Shown piece by piece: positions 36,431 to 48,840 of a stretch of DNA of 64,000 bases. The notes under the pieces are model-generated. The model was not told where the DNA came from. It worked only from the letters and a program-made list of their open reading frames with translations, and ran no database searches. The translations under genes and the position numbers were made by a program. The stretch lies in NCBI RefSeq assembly GCF_027744825.2, contig NC_071336.1, positions 22,466,501 through 22,530,500 on the forward strand, written 5' to 3'. Numbering within the stretch: the stretch's first letter is position 1; each line of letters starts with the position of its first letter. Source of the DNA: Synchiropus splendidus. Lineage: Eukaryota > Chordata > Actinopteri > Syngnathiformes > Callionymidae.

Positions 36431-37486
36431 GGTCATCATCATGAGAACATACCACAGTTGGCATTGTTGTAAACAAGTCAGTTTGAGTCATTATATAATT
36501 CAGGCATCACTGCATGGATGTTTTTCCTGACCTTTAACTGCCCCAAATGTCAGAAAAAATATTACCAAGAAATTGGATGTCTACTTTATACCACAAGGGC
36601 TTCAGTGGTTCACAGAATTCTTGCTGGAAACAGAGAACAATCTAAAACAAACAACAATAAAACAAGAGTTTTAGCCTCTGTTCTGATCTGCTGGCCAACT
36701 TGCTCCATAAACCGATTTAGGAATCATGAGCTTTCCAGTCACCTCCCTGCTGCATTCCTCCAGCACGAGTTCTGTGTGAGACACAACATGACCCCATTCA
36801 TGTGGCACACGTCGACACAGCAGTCACCAAACAGCATGAATTACAGGCTCAAACCTGCACACACACGTATCACAGGAAGCGCAGACTGCACAGCTTTTCA
36901 TAACAAGACCTGGAGTGGTGTTCGGATGAGTCCCACGAAAACCTGCTGACAGAAACTCACATTCATGTAGAATGGGAGCAGTGAGGTTACCGCAGTGACT
37001 CAGAGGAACTCCTGCGATACGCTCACAGCTGACCAAAAATCAAACAGCGGCCTCAAGAGACAGTATTTGTATAGCTGGTGTGTGTGTGTCTTTCATAGTG
37101 TGAGTGTGTTGCCTGCCTCATTTATCTGCCTGGCAGTGATTTATCACCAACCATAGAAGCCGGTCCCCACAGAGAATAATGCTCTCAAGGAACAAAAGGG
37201 GTCAGACGGTGAACAGTAACAATTCAGACTCCTGGCACAGAAAGAAGAGCTGCATAATGTGAAAAAAACATTTCCGTTTATGACAATGCAACAAGCAAAG
37301 ATAATTACAAGGATTCATCACTTTAACAGGACAATGATATCGATAATCATATCCGCTGTGTTTCATATGGAAGAAATGACACGTTGAACAATGGTGTCCT
37401 ATCATGGGGGCAGCAGTCGATCAAAGAGGTCCAGACTTCCCTTCTGTGAAACTATGTTTGGTTCATGTCTAACATGAGCATGAGTA

Positions 37487-38160
37487 CAGTGGTACCTCAG
37501 TTTTCGAACGTCCCGGAATTTGAACAAATTGGAGTTCGAATTTCAAGATTTCAAACGAAAATCCAGAACTCGAACGCTCCTGAAAAAAGCCGGAAAAAAC
37601 AGAACGTGTGCGGACCAATCAGCTGACCCACGACGTGCTTTGTTATTGTGTATAACGCAGCCTCTGTATGCAGACGTGTCCCGTTAGCTACTTCTACTGA
37701 CTGTTTTTTCTTCATATTGAGGTGTAAAACCTTTCCTGTCTCCGCACTGGACCGTGGTAGAGTGTCACAGACGGAGGTGCTCGCTCTCCACACCTCCGAG
37801 GCTGTAGCGCACTCCAGGGTTTGATGTCCTGTCGGACAGGGATGAGGCGAGTCTGGGACAGAGCGTTACTTGGTTTATGACTTTGTCACAGCAAACTGCA
37901 CAGAAGCACACATTCAGAGCTGGACATGCACCGGGCACCTCTTCACTTCTGGAGAGACGTCACTCACTCGGCAACCCCTCCCACATGCAGCGGCCACACA
38001 CATAGAGGAACAGCGCACCTGCAGCAGACAGTTTAAGGCTTGGAACGCATTATTTCTTTTTCCATCAATTGTAATGGGAAAAATCGATTCAGATTTCGAA
38101 CAATTCGCTTCTCGAACAGCCGTCTGGAACGGCTTGTGGTCGAGAACCGAGGTACCACTC
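37487..38160. mobile_element. pogo/Tigger-like MITE with TA target duplication
   Basis: The element is bounded by TA at 37485-37486 and 38161-38162. The left end is CAGTGGTACCTCAGTTTTCG; the right end read in reverse is GAGTGGTACCTCGGTTCTCG. Both continue with TTCGAA-rich subterminal sequence. The inner 600 bp has ORFs on both strands (243 bp at 37551-37793 minus, 336 bp at 37870-38205 plus) without transposase motifs, and the plus-strand one runs out past the element end. It is a full-length non-autonomous copy, moderately diverged between its two ends. Confidence 0.85.
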
Positions 38161-40866
38161 TATATTGCAGAAAAAAAAATCTTTAAGACGTCTCCTCATC
38201 AATGAGAAAGAGAACACAGATGGACCTGGGGTGGAGGTGGGTTGTAACTAATGTTAAATTTCATCAAGCTGATGCTATCAGTTCAGTCAAACTGGAAGTC
38301 ATGACTAACCAGAACCAAGACTGAATTCATTAGAAAAAATGCAGGCTAAAACTGTCCATTTTATGACTCATCTCAAGAATGGGCGCGACATAACTCATCT
38401 GTGTGTACTTCAGCAGTTGCCGGTGAGTCTGCTGTCACAGCGGCATGAGTTACCATCATTCTTGTGTCAGCTGAAGCTGGAAGTGATAGAAGGCAGTGGA
38501 GGATGGAGGAAGCGATAACAGCCTGTCCTTCCTGTGCCTGAGTCTGCAGCAACTGGATTTCACTTATCAGTCCCTTTAATTTCACAAAATCTTTCCTTCA
38601 GTTTTCCAAACCGCTCCGAACTGCTCTGTTTGGATGTGACTGTGAAACCATCCCGTAAACAAATTGTGCAGCAAATGCAGATGAATTATTCAAGCGGAGC
38701 AGCGGTCGCAGCTACAGCTCACTCCTTCAGGGCAAACCCTCCATGTCTAAGACAAGTCCGACACTCCCACAGAGATAAAAATACTCCCCCAAGGAGGGCA
38801 GCGAAACATCATCCTGCGCCTGCAGGTCTCTCGTCGCCTCAGGTGCTTTCTGGTGGCATCGGGAAGGTTCATAAGTTTGGATTAGGTTGGAAACCGTTTT
38901 ACTGAAGGCAAGGAAATAGTGACATTTGTGGATTCGCACCTTCATTGCCTCACTGAACCCCTCAACGCAGACCAATCCGATGAGCAAACACACAGATCAA
39001 ACCCAGGTTAGCTCCAAACCTTCAGGCTGGATTCAAACCCAGGCTCATTTCTCAGGCTGCATGTTGACCCACCATACAAACAATAGTGTTGTGTGAAGTG
39101 TAGTGTAGAATGAAAGCATCAAGATTCATAATCTGTAGCTCCTGAGGAGAATAATTAAAGCATGTTGACGTTCACGCATCTAAATTTTAATTAGCCCTTT
39201 AGCTTGTCTCTGTGTCTGCATTTGTGTGAGATGCACACAATTCCCCACACACTGGCTAAATAAGGTCTACCTGTGCTCTGGTGTGATGATGGTTTCGCAG
39301 CTGCTGTTATCCACTCGCAGTCATGCTTTAGGAAGCAATTACAACCTCCACGGATGCGCAATAACTCAATATGTATTTTGCAATTTCAGGCCAGTCGCGC
39401 CGTCATAATTCGGTCGATAAAAAAACAAGCAAATTAACCAATTTCCATTTATCAGCTTATGATTATTGATCTATAAAAACAGGAGTCAGAATCCAAATCG
39501 AACGTGATGGAATCCGATGCTGAAATGATAAAAATGTTAACTGGTTCCTCCTCTGTTGGTCCCACCTTGAGTGTTTCTCACTTGACCTTCCCTCGCATCA
39601 CTCCACACACATTCCTATGACCTTCATCTCTCTTCATCACCGCCTTCAGTATGGCGTCGCTGCGAGAAGACAGAAAGGTGTTTCTTACTATGAACAATGT
39701 TTTGCCTCATCGTTCAGTGGAGCATGGAGCGAGGCTCAAACTTCATCCATAATAATGCCATACAGGCGTCTCATTAATCGCTGGAACACCAGCGCAGAGC
39801 TGACAGGCTTTAAAAAGATGAAATAATAATGGGACAACGGATTTGATGGGTTTTAATGAATGTAACTTTAAAAGAGGTGTTAAATTTAATGAGGCATGGG
39901 CTGCACTGACTCCCTCCTGAATGGGCATGAACCTTTTCATAGATATTCCATCATTATAATTCCCTATATTTCCCTATTGTTCTCCGAAAACGCCACAACT
40001 ACAGTGTATCGAAGAGAGTTTTCAATTAAGCTTGAGTCCAAATGAGGACCAAAAATAGGAGGATATTACTCACCCCGTGTCTCCTCACTGGGTCTATTAT
40101 GGAGTTCATTTCAAGCCTTCACTCCTTGTTTATAAATCACTGAATAGAAGCTGGCTCAGTCATACCACGCCTCAGTTCACTGCAGTCTCTGGACCACACC
40201 CGCATCAGAGAGCTGACAGTCTTCAGCCTTTACACTTCCAAAAACACCCCAATGTGTCAGTGAAAACATGCATATATTCACAGCAGAGCTGGGATTTTCT
40301 ATTTCCTCTTACTCCGGCTTTGTTGAGGCCACTGCTTTGGATAGGTGGTGTTGTTGTGGGCAGGTAGTCTAGGTCTCACATGACCTCCATCGAGATACAG
40401 TGTGAAGTCTCAGGGGGAGGCTTGTTTCAATCGGTTGCAGCAAATTCTCACTCAGCATCCGTCAAATGGCGGCTATTATCAAGTGACTTGTGTGTCCTAT
40501 TTTGACGCAGAATTGTTAAAATCATTAGTGTCCAGACTGGATTTCTCTGACAGAGATGGGATCATTGCATGTTTAAAGGCTGAAGGGAGTGTACCATCAG
40601 AGAGTGACACACACATGAACGTTTTATTTTGCTCTGTTTCTTAACTAGCTTATCTAGCTGTTATGGCGTTACTTTTTCAGTTTGCATCCTTGTGTGATCA
40701 TGCTGTGCGGATTCTCTGTAGAGGTGTGACTTTATTTCAAGCCCTATGATAACAAGAAGACATTCTGCCTCTTCAAAAGGTTTTGCCATTCAACCAAAGA
40801 GTCAGGGAAAGACACTTATTATCATAGAGTCGGTGAAGCTCCTCCACAAGTTAAGGAATGGGAGTC

Positions 40867-41607
40867 AGGCTGTGTCCCATTTCTCACTCACACACCAACA
40901 CTTGTTTTTGGCCCTAACACTTGGTTTTGCGTGTTCACATGTTAGTGTAGTGTGTCACAATACTATGACTGAGCGCACTTGCTGTTCACCACTTGAAATG
41001 ATCCCTTCAAACCGAGGGAGCTCCGGAGCTGACTTGAAACGAAGTGGGAAGATGAAGTGTGGATAGATTTCCAGGATACGAAAGTACTTTATTTAAAAAC
41101 AATGTTGGGTAGGACATTTTGCAAATGAGGACTACTCTTCCCTTTGTTTACTTTCTCTTGTATCACACGGTTGCGACTCAAATGGTCTACCGTGAACAAT
41201 GCAACATGTATAAACAAGAGCATGTTTCTTCTTAACAACGGCTAGCATCCAGGGTAACGTTAACATCGTCATACCTCCAACAGTTCTATCACCGCAACAT
41301 AGTGGCGAAGCCAGCTTCAGCTCCACCCATTTCTTCTCTGTTGGTTCACCAAACCAAGTGAGATGATCAGCGCGGATGCAAGATGTTGCAAAAACGTTGG
41401 AGCTGGCATTTCCAAAACGTCTCCAACACTCTGCAGGAAAACACAGCACTGCAGCCAATGACACGTCGTCTTTACATGTGACATCATGAAGTGTTGTCCA
41501 AATTCTTAGGGATGTCAATCTCTTCACTTCGTCGTCTGAGGGAACTTCATAATGGAGGGCACTCAAACCCAAGTGCTAGTGTTAGGGTGCGAAATGGGAC
41601 ACAGCCT
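40867..41607. mobile_element. 0.74 kb DNA element with 17 bp terminal inverted repeats
   Basis: AGGCTGTGTCCCATTTC at 40867-40883 is the exact reverse complement of 41591-41607. The similarity continues inward imperfectly, through a CCCTAACAC..CTTGG(T)TTTG block on both sides. No clear target-site duplication is visible at the borders. The interior holds a 146-codon minus-strand frame at 41132-41572, whose product (VPSDDEVKRLTSLRIW and onwards) matches no transposase I know. It may be a chance frame or a residue of the parental element. Superfamily unassigned. Confidence 0.75.
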
Positions 41608-42030
41608 TAGATCTAAAGCATGTGAGCAGGATTTTTAAAACCTTATTAATCATAGGATGAGTAAAATAGATCTATGTTTTCAACTTCTATTTTTCCGCAC
41701 ATTGCAAAAGGCATTCTGGTTCGTAACCCCCCGCAATAACAGGAACAGGATCTCCCACTTGATAAAAGGCAAAGGACAAGGACTTGGGGTACTCAACCTG
41801 TACTGTATCTGGGTGAGGGACACTGGACAGGTCTTCAATATCATAGACCTACAAACACCCAAGGAAAGTTGGACTCATCGATTCACCTCTTTGTGTTCGT
41901 GGACTATGCCCGCGCAGGAGAACAGTGAAACCCAGGTAGATCGCCCATCTAGAGTAGCTTTAATCTGGATCCAAACCCAACACTAACCACCAGGCAGCAC
42001 TGCTGACCATGAATAAACCAAACAAATGCA

Positions 42031-42051
42031 TGTGTGTGTGTGTGTGTGTGT
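42031..42051. repeat. (TG)n microsatellite
   Basis: Uninterrupted TG run of 21 bases. Confidence 0.95.
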
Positions 42052-43757
42052 TACTGGATTAATTGGGTGACACGGCAGAAGCGCTGAATCACCCACCATC
42101 TGGTATCAACACTCATTCTCACCCTGCCAGAGGTCATTCTTCATTATTAAAAACAGCCAACGAATCAGTGACGTCGTCCCTGTCTGCGACGGCTGTCCCG
42201 GTTATTTCATTAACAAATGTAAAATCGATGGCGTCATCCGGCAGAAAAAGTGTCAGGGTATCAATCCACATATTCCTAACAGCACACATGTGCGAGTGGG
42301 TGAGTGGAGCCGCCGCTGAGTGTGCAGTGATTACAAATCTGCTGCCCCTGGAGGGATCACACTTGTGGGCAGTGCAGCCCGGCTGATGGGGATGTTGATG
42401 GACAGCCGCTCTGAGTGACTCAAACCATTTGGTGGCACTTTCCATTCGCACAAGTCAGTATCCAATTCAGGAATTGCAGTAAAATTCACATTTTCACATC
42501 CAACACTAAATTTCTTTTCCTACTTCATGCGCTCAGAGAGCTTGTTTTTCGTACAGTCTTCAGTCTAAAGTTATGCAATCTGTCCATCACTTTTACGAAT
42601 GACACAACTCCTCCCAGTGACACTAAATCTCGCTAAAACCGGATTTAAGCTCATTTAATGCGTTAATGAAAAGTGCTGTATTTATATTTGGCTGGGAGCC
42701 GGCGATGTTGTGACATCAGGCCCATCTGTGGTTCTGTCTAAAGCTCTAATGAGAACATTACAGTGCCACAGGCAGAGACTCGCTGGCTGACAGCGCCGCA
42801 GAAGAAGGGAGGAGAGAGTGAGGAAGAGATGATCAATGTGAACCTTGCCACCTCTTTAGATTGCATCCCTCATTCATGCCTCTCCTCGCCGACTCCTCCC
42901 CTTGGTCTTTTGAAAATGGATTTAGGGTAGCAGCTCTAACTGAAAACCCCCAGCAGCAGACATCTTTTAAAGCCAGAAAAGGATTGAGTGAGAGAAATAG
43001 CAGCCCCCAAGACTCATTCATGTCACACGCACGGATCCTCTGGAAAATTGTGGAACACATCCCATTAGACAAAGAGTTTACTTTCGATACATCACCATTC
43101 CAACATCCACACCCCTGAAACAGCAGGGATTTTTAATTGTTTTCTTGTCTGAGGTCAGGAGATGGACATGAAGCGTTGATGCAAGGTTGTTTTTCGATTT
43201 TGCGCGGCATTTATTAAGCGCAGCATGACGGATGGCATACAGTTTGCTGCTTTCAATGAAAAACAATATGAAAACCAATAAACTGTTTTCGTATGAAATA
43301 TCAGCAGAATCACCTCTGCCAAGGAGCTCAAGTCTTTGCGGGTGTCGGTCACCGACCGTCCAGTGTTTAAACAGTTTGGCTGCGATGACTGAAGACATCG
43401 CACACACATATATATCTATATAACGTCAAAAACGTCAGACCGTGGCGGTTTCTAAAGAACATTATCATCTGCAGTATTATTCATAAGATTGCACAAAAAG
43501 AAAAATACAAATAAAGCATTTCTAAGTTTGTCCACGGTGTCTTGCTTTTCCAGGGACAAACTCATTTAGTTTAGCTCCAACACACATTTCAAAAGAACAA
43601 ATTGTACCTCCACATGCCTGTAGAGACGATCCAAAATAAATACTTCACAAATGGAAAACTGAAATAAATATAATACATTTTGTAATCATGTTTATATACA
43701 ATGTTTTTAGTGATATTTGTGATAACATTTGTATTTTTATGGTTTAAGAAATTGTGT

Positions 43758-43773
43758 GTTAAAAGCTTTTAAC
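43758..43773. repeat. 16 bp perfect palindrome
   Basis: GTTAAAAGCTTTTAAC is self-complementary with no spacer. Function unknown. Confidence 0.8.
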
Positions 43774-45489
43774 GCAAAATAAAACTTTAAATACCAGTAA
43801 GTGGCAAATAGCAAAAATATATACAACTACTCAAAAATTCTTAGACTAAAAGAATAACTATACTATGTAATACTGAAATTAGGCACTGGCACACAGGAAC
43901 TGGAGATGGTTCTAAAATCTCTCTTATATCCAGCATAGCATGATCATTTAGCCAGTAAATTCCTGGACATATTTTTAACAACACTAGTCTATGTCTATGT
44001 CTATGTCTACTTCCCACCAGCCGGCACTCATTGAATTGGCAGCCTATCGACGCACAGTCAGCGCTGTTTTGTCGTATTAAATGTGAAACCTCTGCAAACT
44101 GTACGGTCATAGAGACTTGAATTTTACTCGAACAAAATAACTTGAAAAGTTAGGAGTGGATTTCCCTTTTGAAATAAATTATCTATGCATCAATGACATT
44201 TTCAGGAAACATTAACAATTTTATTATTATTTATTTTATTATTTCATTTGATTTGGTCCATTTTTTACATCAATTATACTTTGAACACCAAAAAGGTCTC
44301 TAAATACAGGAGATTCATCATAATATGAGAGGCAATTAGAGGCTCGGCAGGGGTGTGCGCTCTCTGAGTGCTTTTCTGCTTCCTGCCTCCAATGTCAGAA
44401 CCAGTCATTGATGATGACACGTATATCCAGCAGTAGATCGTCCGCAATGCATGAGGATTTGGTGACCAGTAGAGGGGACTGGAGCGCACCCACAAGCAAT
44501 CCGCAAGCTCCTTTGATAAATGTCAATAATGAATCCCAAAATAGCCAAACATCCAAGAAAATGATGCAAAACAATGGGAATTCAATAAAGGTTGGCGATG
44601 TGTTGCAGGTAACAAGAACAGCTTTTAGACATTTGACACATGATATGTGCTCTGAATATAACCTCAAATAAAAGCAGGACACCTCCTTCAGTAATAACAA
44701 AAACGGATGATCCTGTCGAGTATTTCTTTTTTTTCTTCTTCGAGATGAGTTTCACATTAAGACACCAGAACAGCATCACACTCCCCCTCTATGCTTCATT
44801 AACCTTGTGCGTACACACAGATGTTTTCTCATACGGTAACTCGGAAGCTCAAAGTAACACAAGATCACAGACATACGGAGTGACCTGGATGTTATTCTCT
44901 TTTATTCTGGAAACTCACAACCCTTTGTCATGTAGAATTTCTCCTCAGGTATTACCTTAAATGAGCAGGTGGTTACTTCAATCTTCATTGACGCAAACAC
45001 ATGGACCAGACCGCAATATTTAATGTATAGATTCTTCATTATTAGGAGTCGACCACTCAAGCGCAGAGGCATTTCAACACCCCACCCATTCCACACATTT
45101 TCCCAGCATTTAATCACCACTACGTTATAGCCCCCATTTAAAAAATGACAAAAACACAAGTTATATATTGAAGAAAATAGATGTAATCGTGTTCACCACA
45201 ACAGACTAAAAGTACTTGGGAGGTATGTTGGCTGCATTCTTCTTCACCGTCCTTTACTTTTCCCCTTCACACCAGTGCCACAGCACCAATCAGGCGTTCT
45301 CAGCCGCCCTTTCCTCTTCAGCTCTTAAACATCCCCATTTCATTTCCCATCCAAATCGTTCCTCCACTTCACTGCCCTCCAATCCAGCAAATCACAGCCT
45401 CTTTCTCATCTCCAGCCCCCATTCATTCTTTTGCCATCACTCTAATCTGTTCCCGCCGCTGGAGGCTGAGCATGTGTGGAAATACTAAC

Positions 45490-45711
45490 CTGCCCTTCTG
45501 GCACGCGGAGCAGACCCAGGCTTTGTCCCTCTTGCTGTAGGTGCAGCAGGTCTTGCAGACGTTGTACTGGCAGTCCACACACTGACGCTTGGGATTGAGC
45601 AGGAAGGTGAAGGGCGCGCAGCAGCGGATGCAGCAGTGCTCGTTGAAACGGTGCTGCTTGGAGAGGATGGAGCATCTGCTGCCTTCCTCTGCCAGCTCCT
45701 GCTTCATCTCA
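45490..45711 (-). CDS. myrip: MYRIP exon: Rab27-binding domain with C4 zinc finger
   Basis: This 222 bp exon is the most 5' coding exon seen. It begins EMKQELAEEGSRCSIL, the end of the long first helix (SHD1) of Slac2/Slp proteins. A FYVE-like zinc finger follows, with eight cysteines as four CxxC pairs: CIRC, CVDC, CKTC and CSAC. The finger in Slac2 proteins separates the two helices that clasp Rab27; it stabilises that fold rather than binding lipid. The acceptor is ttttag before TGAGATG (AG at 45713-45712) and the donor is GGCAG/gttagt (GT at 45489-45488). One base completes a split codon, 73 codons follow, and two bases (AG) start an Arg codon finished by the next exon. The frame stays open upstream into intron, giving a longer spurious ORF. 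The start codon must be in an exon further upstream. Confidence 0.96.
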
Positions 45712-48700
45712 CTAAAAGCGAGTGAAAGATAGCGGAGAGAGAGAGGGAGTGGGAGAGAGGGGAAAGTGGGGGGAGGGGGACAGAGAGCGAGAAGGTGGTG
45801 AGCGTCTGGACATGAGGTGGAATTTGCAAACGGTTGAAGAGGGCAATGTGGATTAATCAGTGATGCTGTGGCCAATGGAAGATTAAAAAGGGAGGGTATT
45901 AACCGACAGAGGGGTCACGGATTTGGAGGGACAGAAAGTCTGATTCTTTCCATCAATTCTCTTCGAGGACAGCGATTTTGCTGGTTGACATTCTGCTCAA
46001 GTTTTGAAGGAGCTGAGAGGGAGAAGACGAGCAGCCACAAATAAGACTGAAGTGAGTTTGCAAACTCACTCAGAGTGTGTTCGTTGCCATCAGGAGCTTC
46101 AGACATGCTGTTTTCATTCATGCTGTCGATTGGCATGCAGCGTTATGACGGCGATGAGACCAATGTATTCGACTCACAACCACGAGCATTCATGTCCTTA
46201 GATTTAGGCAGGGCTGCGCAAAGCCTGGGGGACTTTTGTCTGTCTTCATCTGACCCACATGAGGTTAGCGTAAAATTGACCTTGAAGCAATGCACAAGTT
46301 TTATGTTGTGGCACTATGGCATACCAACTTATGAAAATTCAGTGTTAATGGTGGATATTTTTTAAACTTTTTAAGATGCCTTCTAACCGTTTATTTCTGT
46401 CATATAAAAACAAAATTACAATTTCAAATTCATTTTGGTACACACTTTATTTTTTATTTTCTGTTTATTTTATTGATTATTATTATTTTATATTTTTTTA
46501 ATAAAAATTCCGCTTGGAGGAACACACATATATATTTCCCTGGTGTATTGCACATTTTCATTTATTGCATTTTAAGGTAGTCATGTCCTATGTTTATTTT
46601 TCAAATTCCTCTAGAGAATTTAGTCCCCCTATGCAGTTACATTTTATATCGTGGTTGGACTTAGTCAACCCTAAATACAGTATGCTCCAGTACATCTGTA
46701 CATCAACATTACTTAGTTGTGTGAAGTAGTTGTGTAGCTCAATATGTTGTAAGTGACCCGTGAGTTACGAAATGAAACAAAAATATTTACAGTATAACTT
46801 CTAATTCATTCATTTTCCCAAACTGCATGAAGGTCATGACTTTATTAACTCCAGTGCCAATAAAGCTAAATGTACATCAAATGCCTTCCATATGCTTTTG
46901 CTATAAGTGATGCTAACCATATGAATATGCAAAACTCCCCTCGTGCCTTTCATCTAAATCACCCAATCTAAGAGTCAACTGCGACATTATGTTTGCACTT
47001 CAAGGAGAAAAACTTCATTAGGCCAAAATTCAATCAACTTAATGATTACGATAATAACCATATCATGTTCAAAGGAAGACAAGAGTTTATGATGCATATA
47101 TAGAGAACTGAGGCGACAGAGTTTCCTCTCGCAGAAGCCAATTGAAAAGCACCAAATAACTGACAGAGCTTTTACTTAGTTACATCTGCATGCTGGACAA
47201 TAACTGCACAGCAGCCTTCGCACACAGACTTCACACGTCACGGCTACATGACATTACACCCTGGCAAATGATTTAACTTAAAATTCAAAGGAATCCACTT
47301 TAAAAAGCAGGGGCCGGCTATAATGGGCCGTTGATCATTCTTTAAAGCAGCTAGCAGCTGAGCTACGTGAGGCTTGTATGCATGAATTATGCACGTGGGT
47401 TAGTTCCTCTGTAGGATTAGCACTGACTGAGCGACGCACCGCTGGCAGAGCCCACCATAAATTATGTAATGTTTTGCATTTATATTATAAGCCCACGATC
47501 ATCCGCTCTGATTACTCGACTGCCAATTATTCCCAAAATTAAAAACAGGGTTTGGGAAAGCCGCGGAGCCGCGTTCACAGACATTTACACTTTGTCAGTT
47601 GTCATTACGGTGTTAAATGAGGTTGAGAGGCGATCGAGCTGCCGCTGCCTGGAAGGGTGTGAAGGGGTTTCAGCTCAAATGGGCAGGGAGTAAATTATTC
47701 AGGCTGCTACTCTACGTACAGTCAGATTCTAACCTCCAGGGCAGAGAATGATTCCACTGATACAATTATGCAAGGAGAGCAGAGAGGTGCCATTTTAAGT
47801 CCCTAACACATTGACTGGATCCAATGTTGGTGTGACTAGCTAGTTTTAAGTATGAATATTTGTTGATGAGTACTGATCTTGAAAAACAAATAAAATAAAA
47901 TCTCGTCTTTTCGATGTAAACAATTGGCTTCCTGAGTTAGAACCGGGTCCAAGTCAGATCAATACCAGCGCTACTTGGACCATCAAAGCCCCAAGAAAGG
48001 GACGACAGCATTCCCTTCAACCTGTATTGAAAATGAGACACTGATGTAGTGCTGTAGTGAAGTTTAATTGACTCACATCAAATGTAATGTTGCATGAAAT
48101 GCCAGCCATTTGTGGGAGTTCAGTGTGTGTTATAGCTATTACAACATGAAAAACAGTCGGGGGTTTAAAAAAAACTATCAAAAAACACTTATTTTTCCCT
48201 GTTAACTGCATCAATGAAATCCAAAGGTTCACACATGACCCTCTAATCTCATGAAGCATGGACAGTCAGTCAACCAGTCTGTATTCAGATGAAGCAGCTT
48301 CTGTAGGAAAGGTTGGGTTTCCCTCTGAAATAAATGTTCTGCATCTCAATACTGGGCAGAATTTGATATTGATCCATCCATCCATTTTGTCCTGGTCCTG
48401 GAAGATCAGAGAGGGCAGACCCACTTACTTTGGGCCTCATCAATCAATCTTTACATCTATACCACATACTGTATAATGAATCTGGGATGGAATGCAAAGG
48501 CTTCTACAGATAAATGGATTGGACTAAAATAAAGCAGGTAGCAGGTTGGTTCAGGCACAATCCGGATCAGTGTGATGATCGGACCGCCCACATCAATGAC
48601 CAGATGTAGATCCTGTGCAGAGGCCACTCAGTGCAGGAGTCGCACCAGTCCAGACTGCAGTCAGACACCACCAAGATAGAACCAGCACCACCTCATATGT

Positions 48701-48778
48701 GGCTCATCAGGCCATTTTATGTGGCCTGCGGGAAGGTCGGCTGGAAATTAAATCCAATGCAGAGGAATGTAGACACTG

Positions 48779-48840
48779 CAGTGGTTATCAAACTTGGGAG
48801 TGCGCCCCCTAGGGGGAGTTATGACAGGGGGGTGCAGGGC
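48779..48840 (+). mobile_element. hAT-like terminal inverted repeat
   Basis: CAGTGGTTATCAAACTTGGG followed by GTGCGCCCCCTAGGGGG is close to the common hAT-type start CAGTGGTTCTCAAACT with its GC-rich palindromic neighbour. The other end is not certain; a faint partner lies at 50870-50892. Confidence 0.55.

Larger units (their letters stand above)
17843..45489 (-). other. MYRIP intron, 27.6 kb
   Basis: Phase-2 intron separating the zinc finger from the second Rab27-binding helix. It carries several dispersed repeats, listed separately: 19820-19944, 21461-21513, 32784-33030, 37487-38160, 40867-41607, two microsatellites and small palindromes. Apparent ORFs, such as 24030-24434 and 36518-36949, show no domain, conservation signal or flanking splice pattern. 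Large parts, for example 22000-26900, 28000-32700 and 33400-37400, hold nothing I recognise. Confidence 0.88.
1..45711 (-). other. myrip: MYRIP (Slac2-c) gene body, both ends outside the window
   Basis: Ten exons on the minus strand translate in order into a protein that aligns, from memory of the family, with vertebrate MYRIP. They cover the zinc finger, the LEW(F/Y)YNNVKSRFKRFGSAKVL helix, the block around GSDSAFYKQSEGHSM, the AEEAIEEAIAKAE helix, the QNEARYLRDHKEEL helix, the RSQSAF-like start, the WKSVDRLD motif, the SAYDEMGSDSEE motif and the DVNFNP motif. Melanophilin (Slac2-a) is the closest relative but lacks these central motifs, so MYRIP is preferred. In mammals MYRIP binds GTP-Rab27a, myosin VIIa and Va, actin and exocyst components on melanosomes and secretory granules. 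The first coding exon and the C-terminal exons are not in the window. Teleosts may carry two paralogues, and the sequence alone does not say which this is. Confidence 0.95.

Noticed and set aside
36518..36949. 143-codon plus-strand ORF
   Set aside because: Its product shows no family resemblance and no repeat or splice context supports it.
45423..45875. The full 150-codon ORF around the zinc-finger exon as a complete protein
   Set aside because: The first part before EMKQ and the last part after QKG are intron: splice signals and the match with MYRIP stop at 45711 and 45490.
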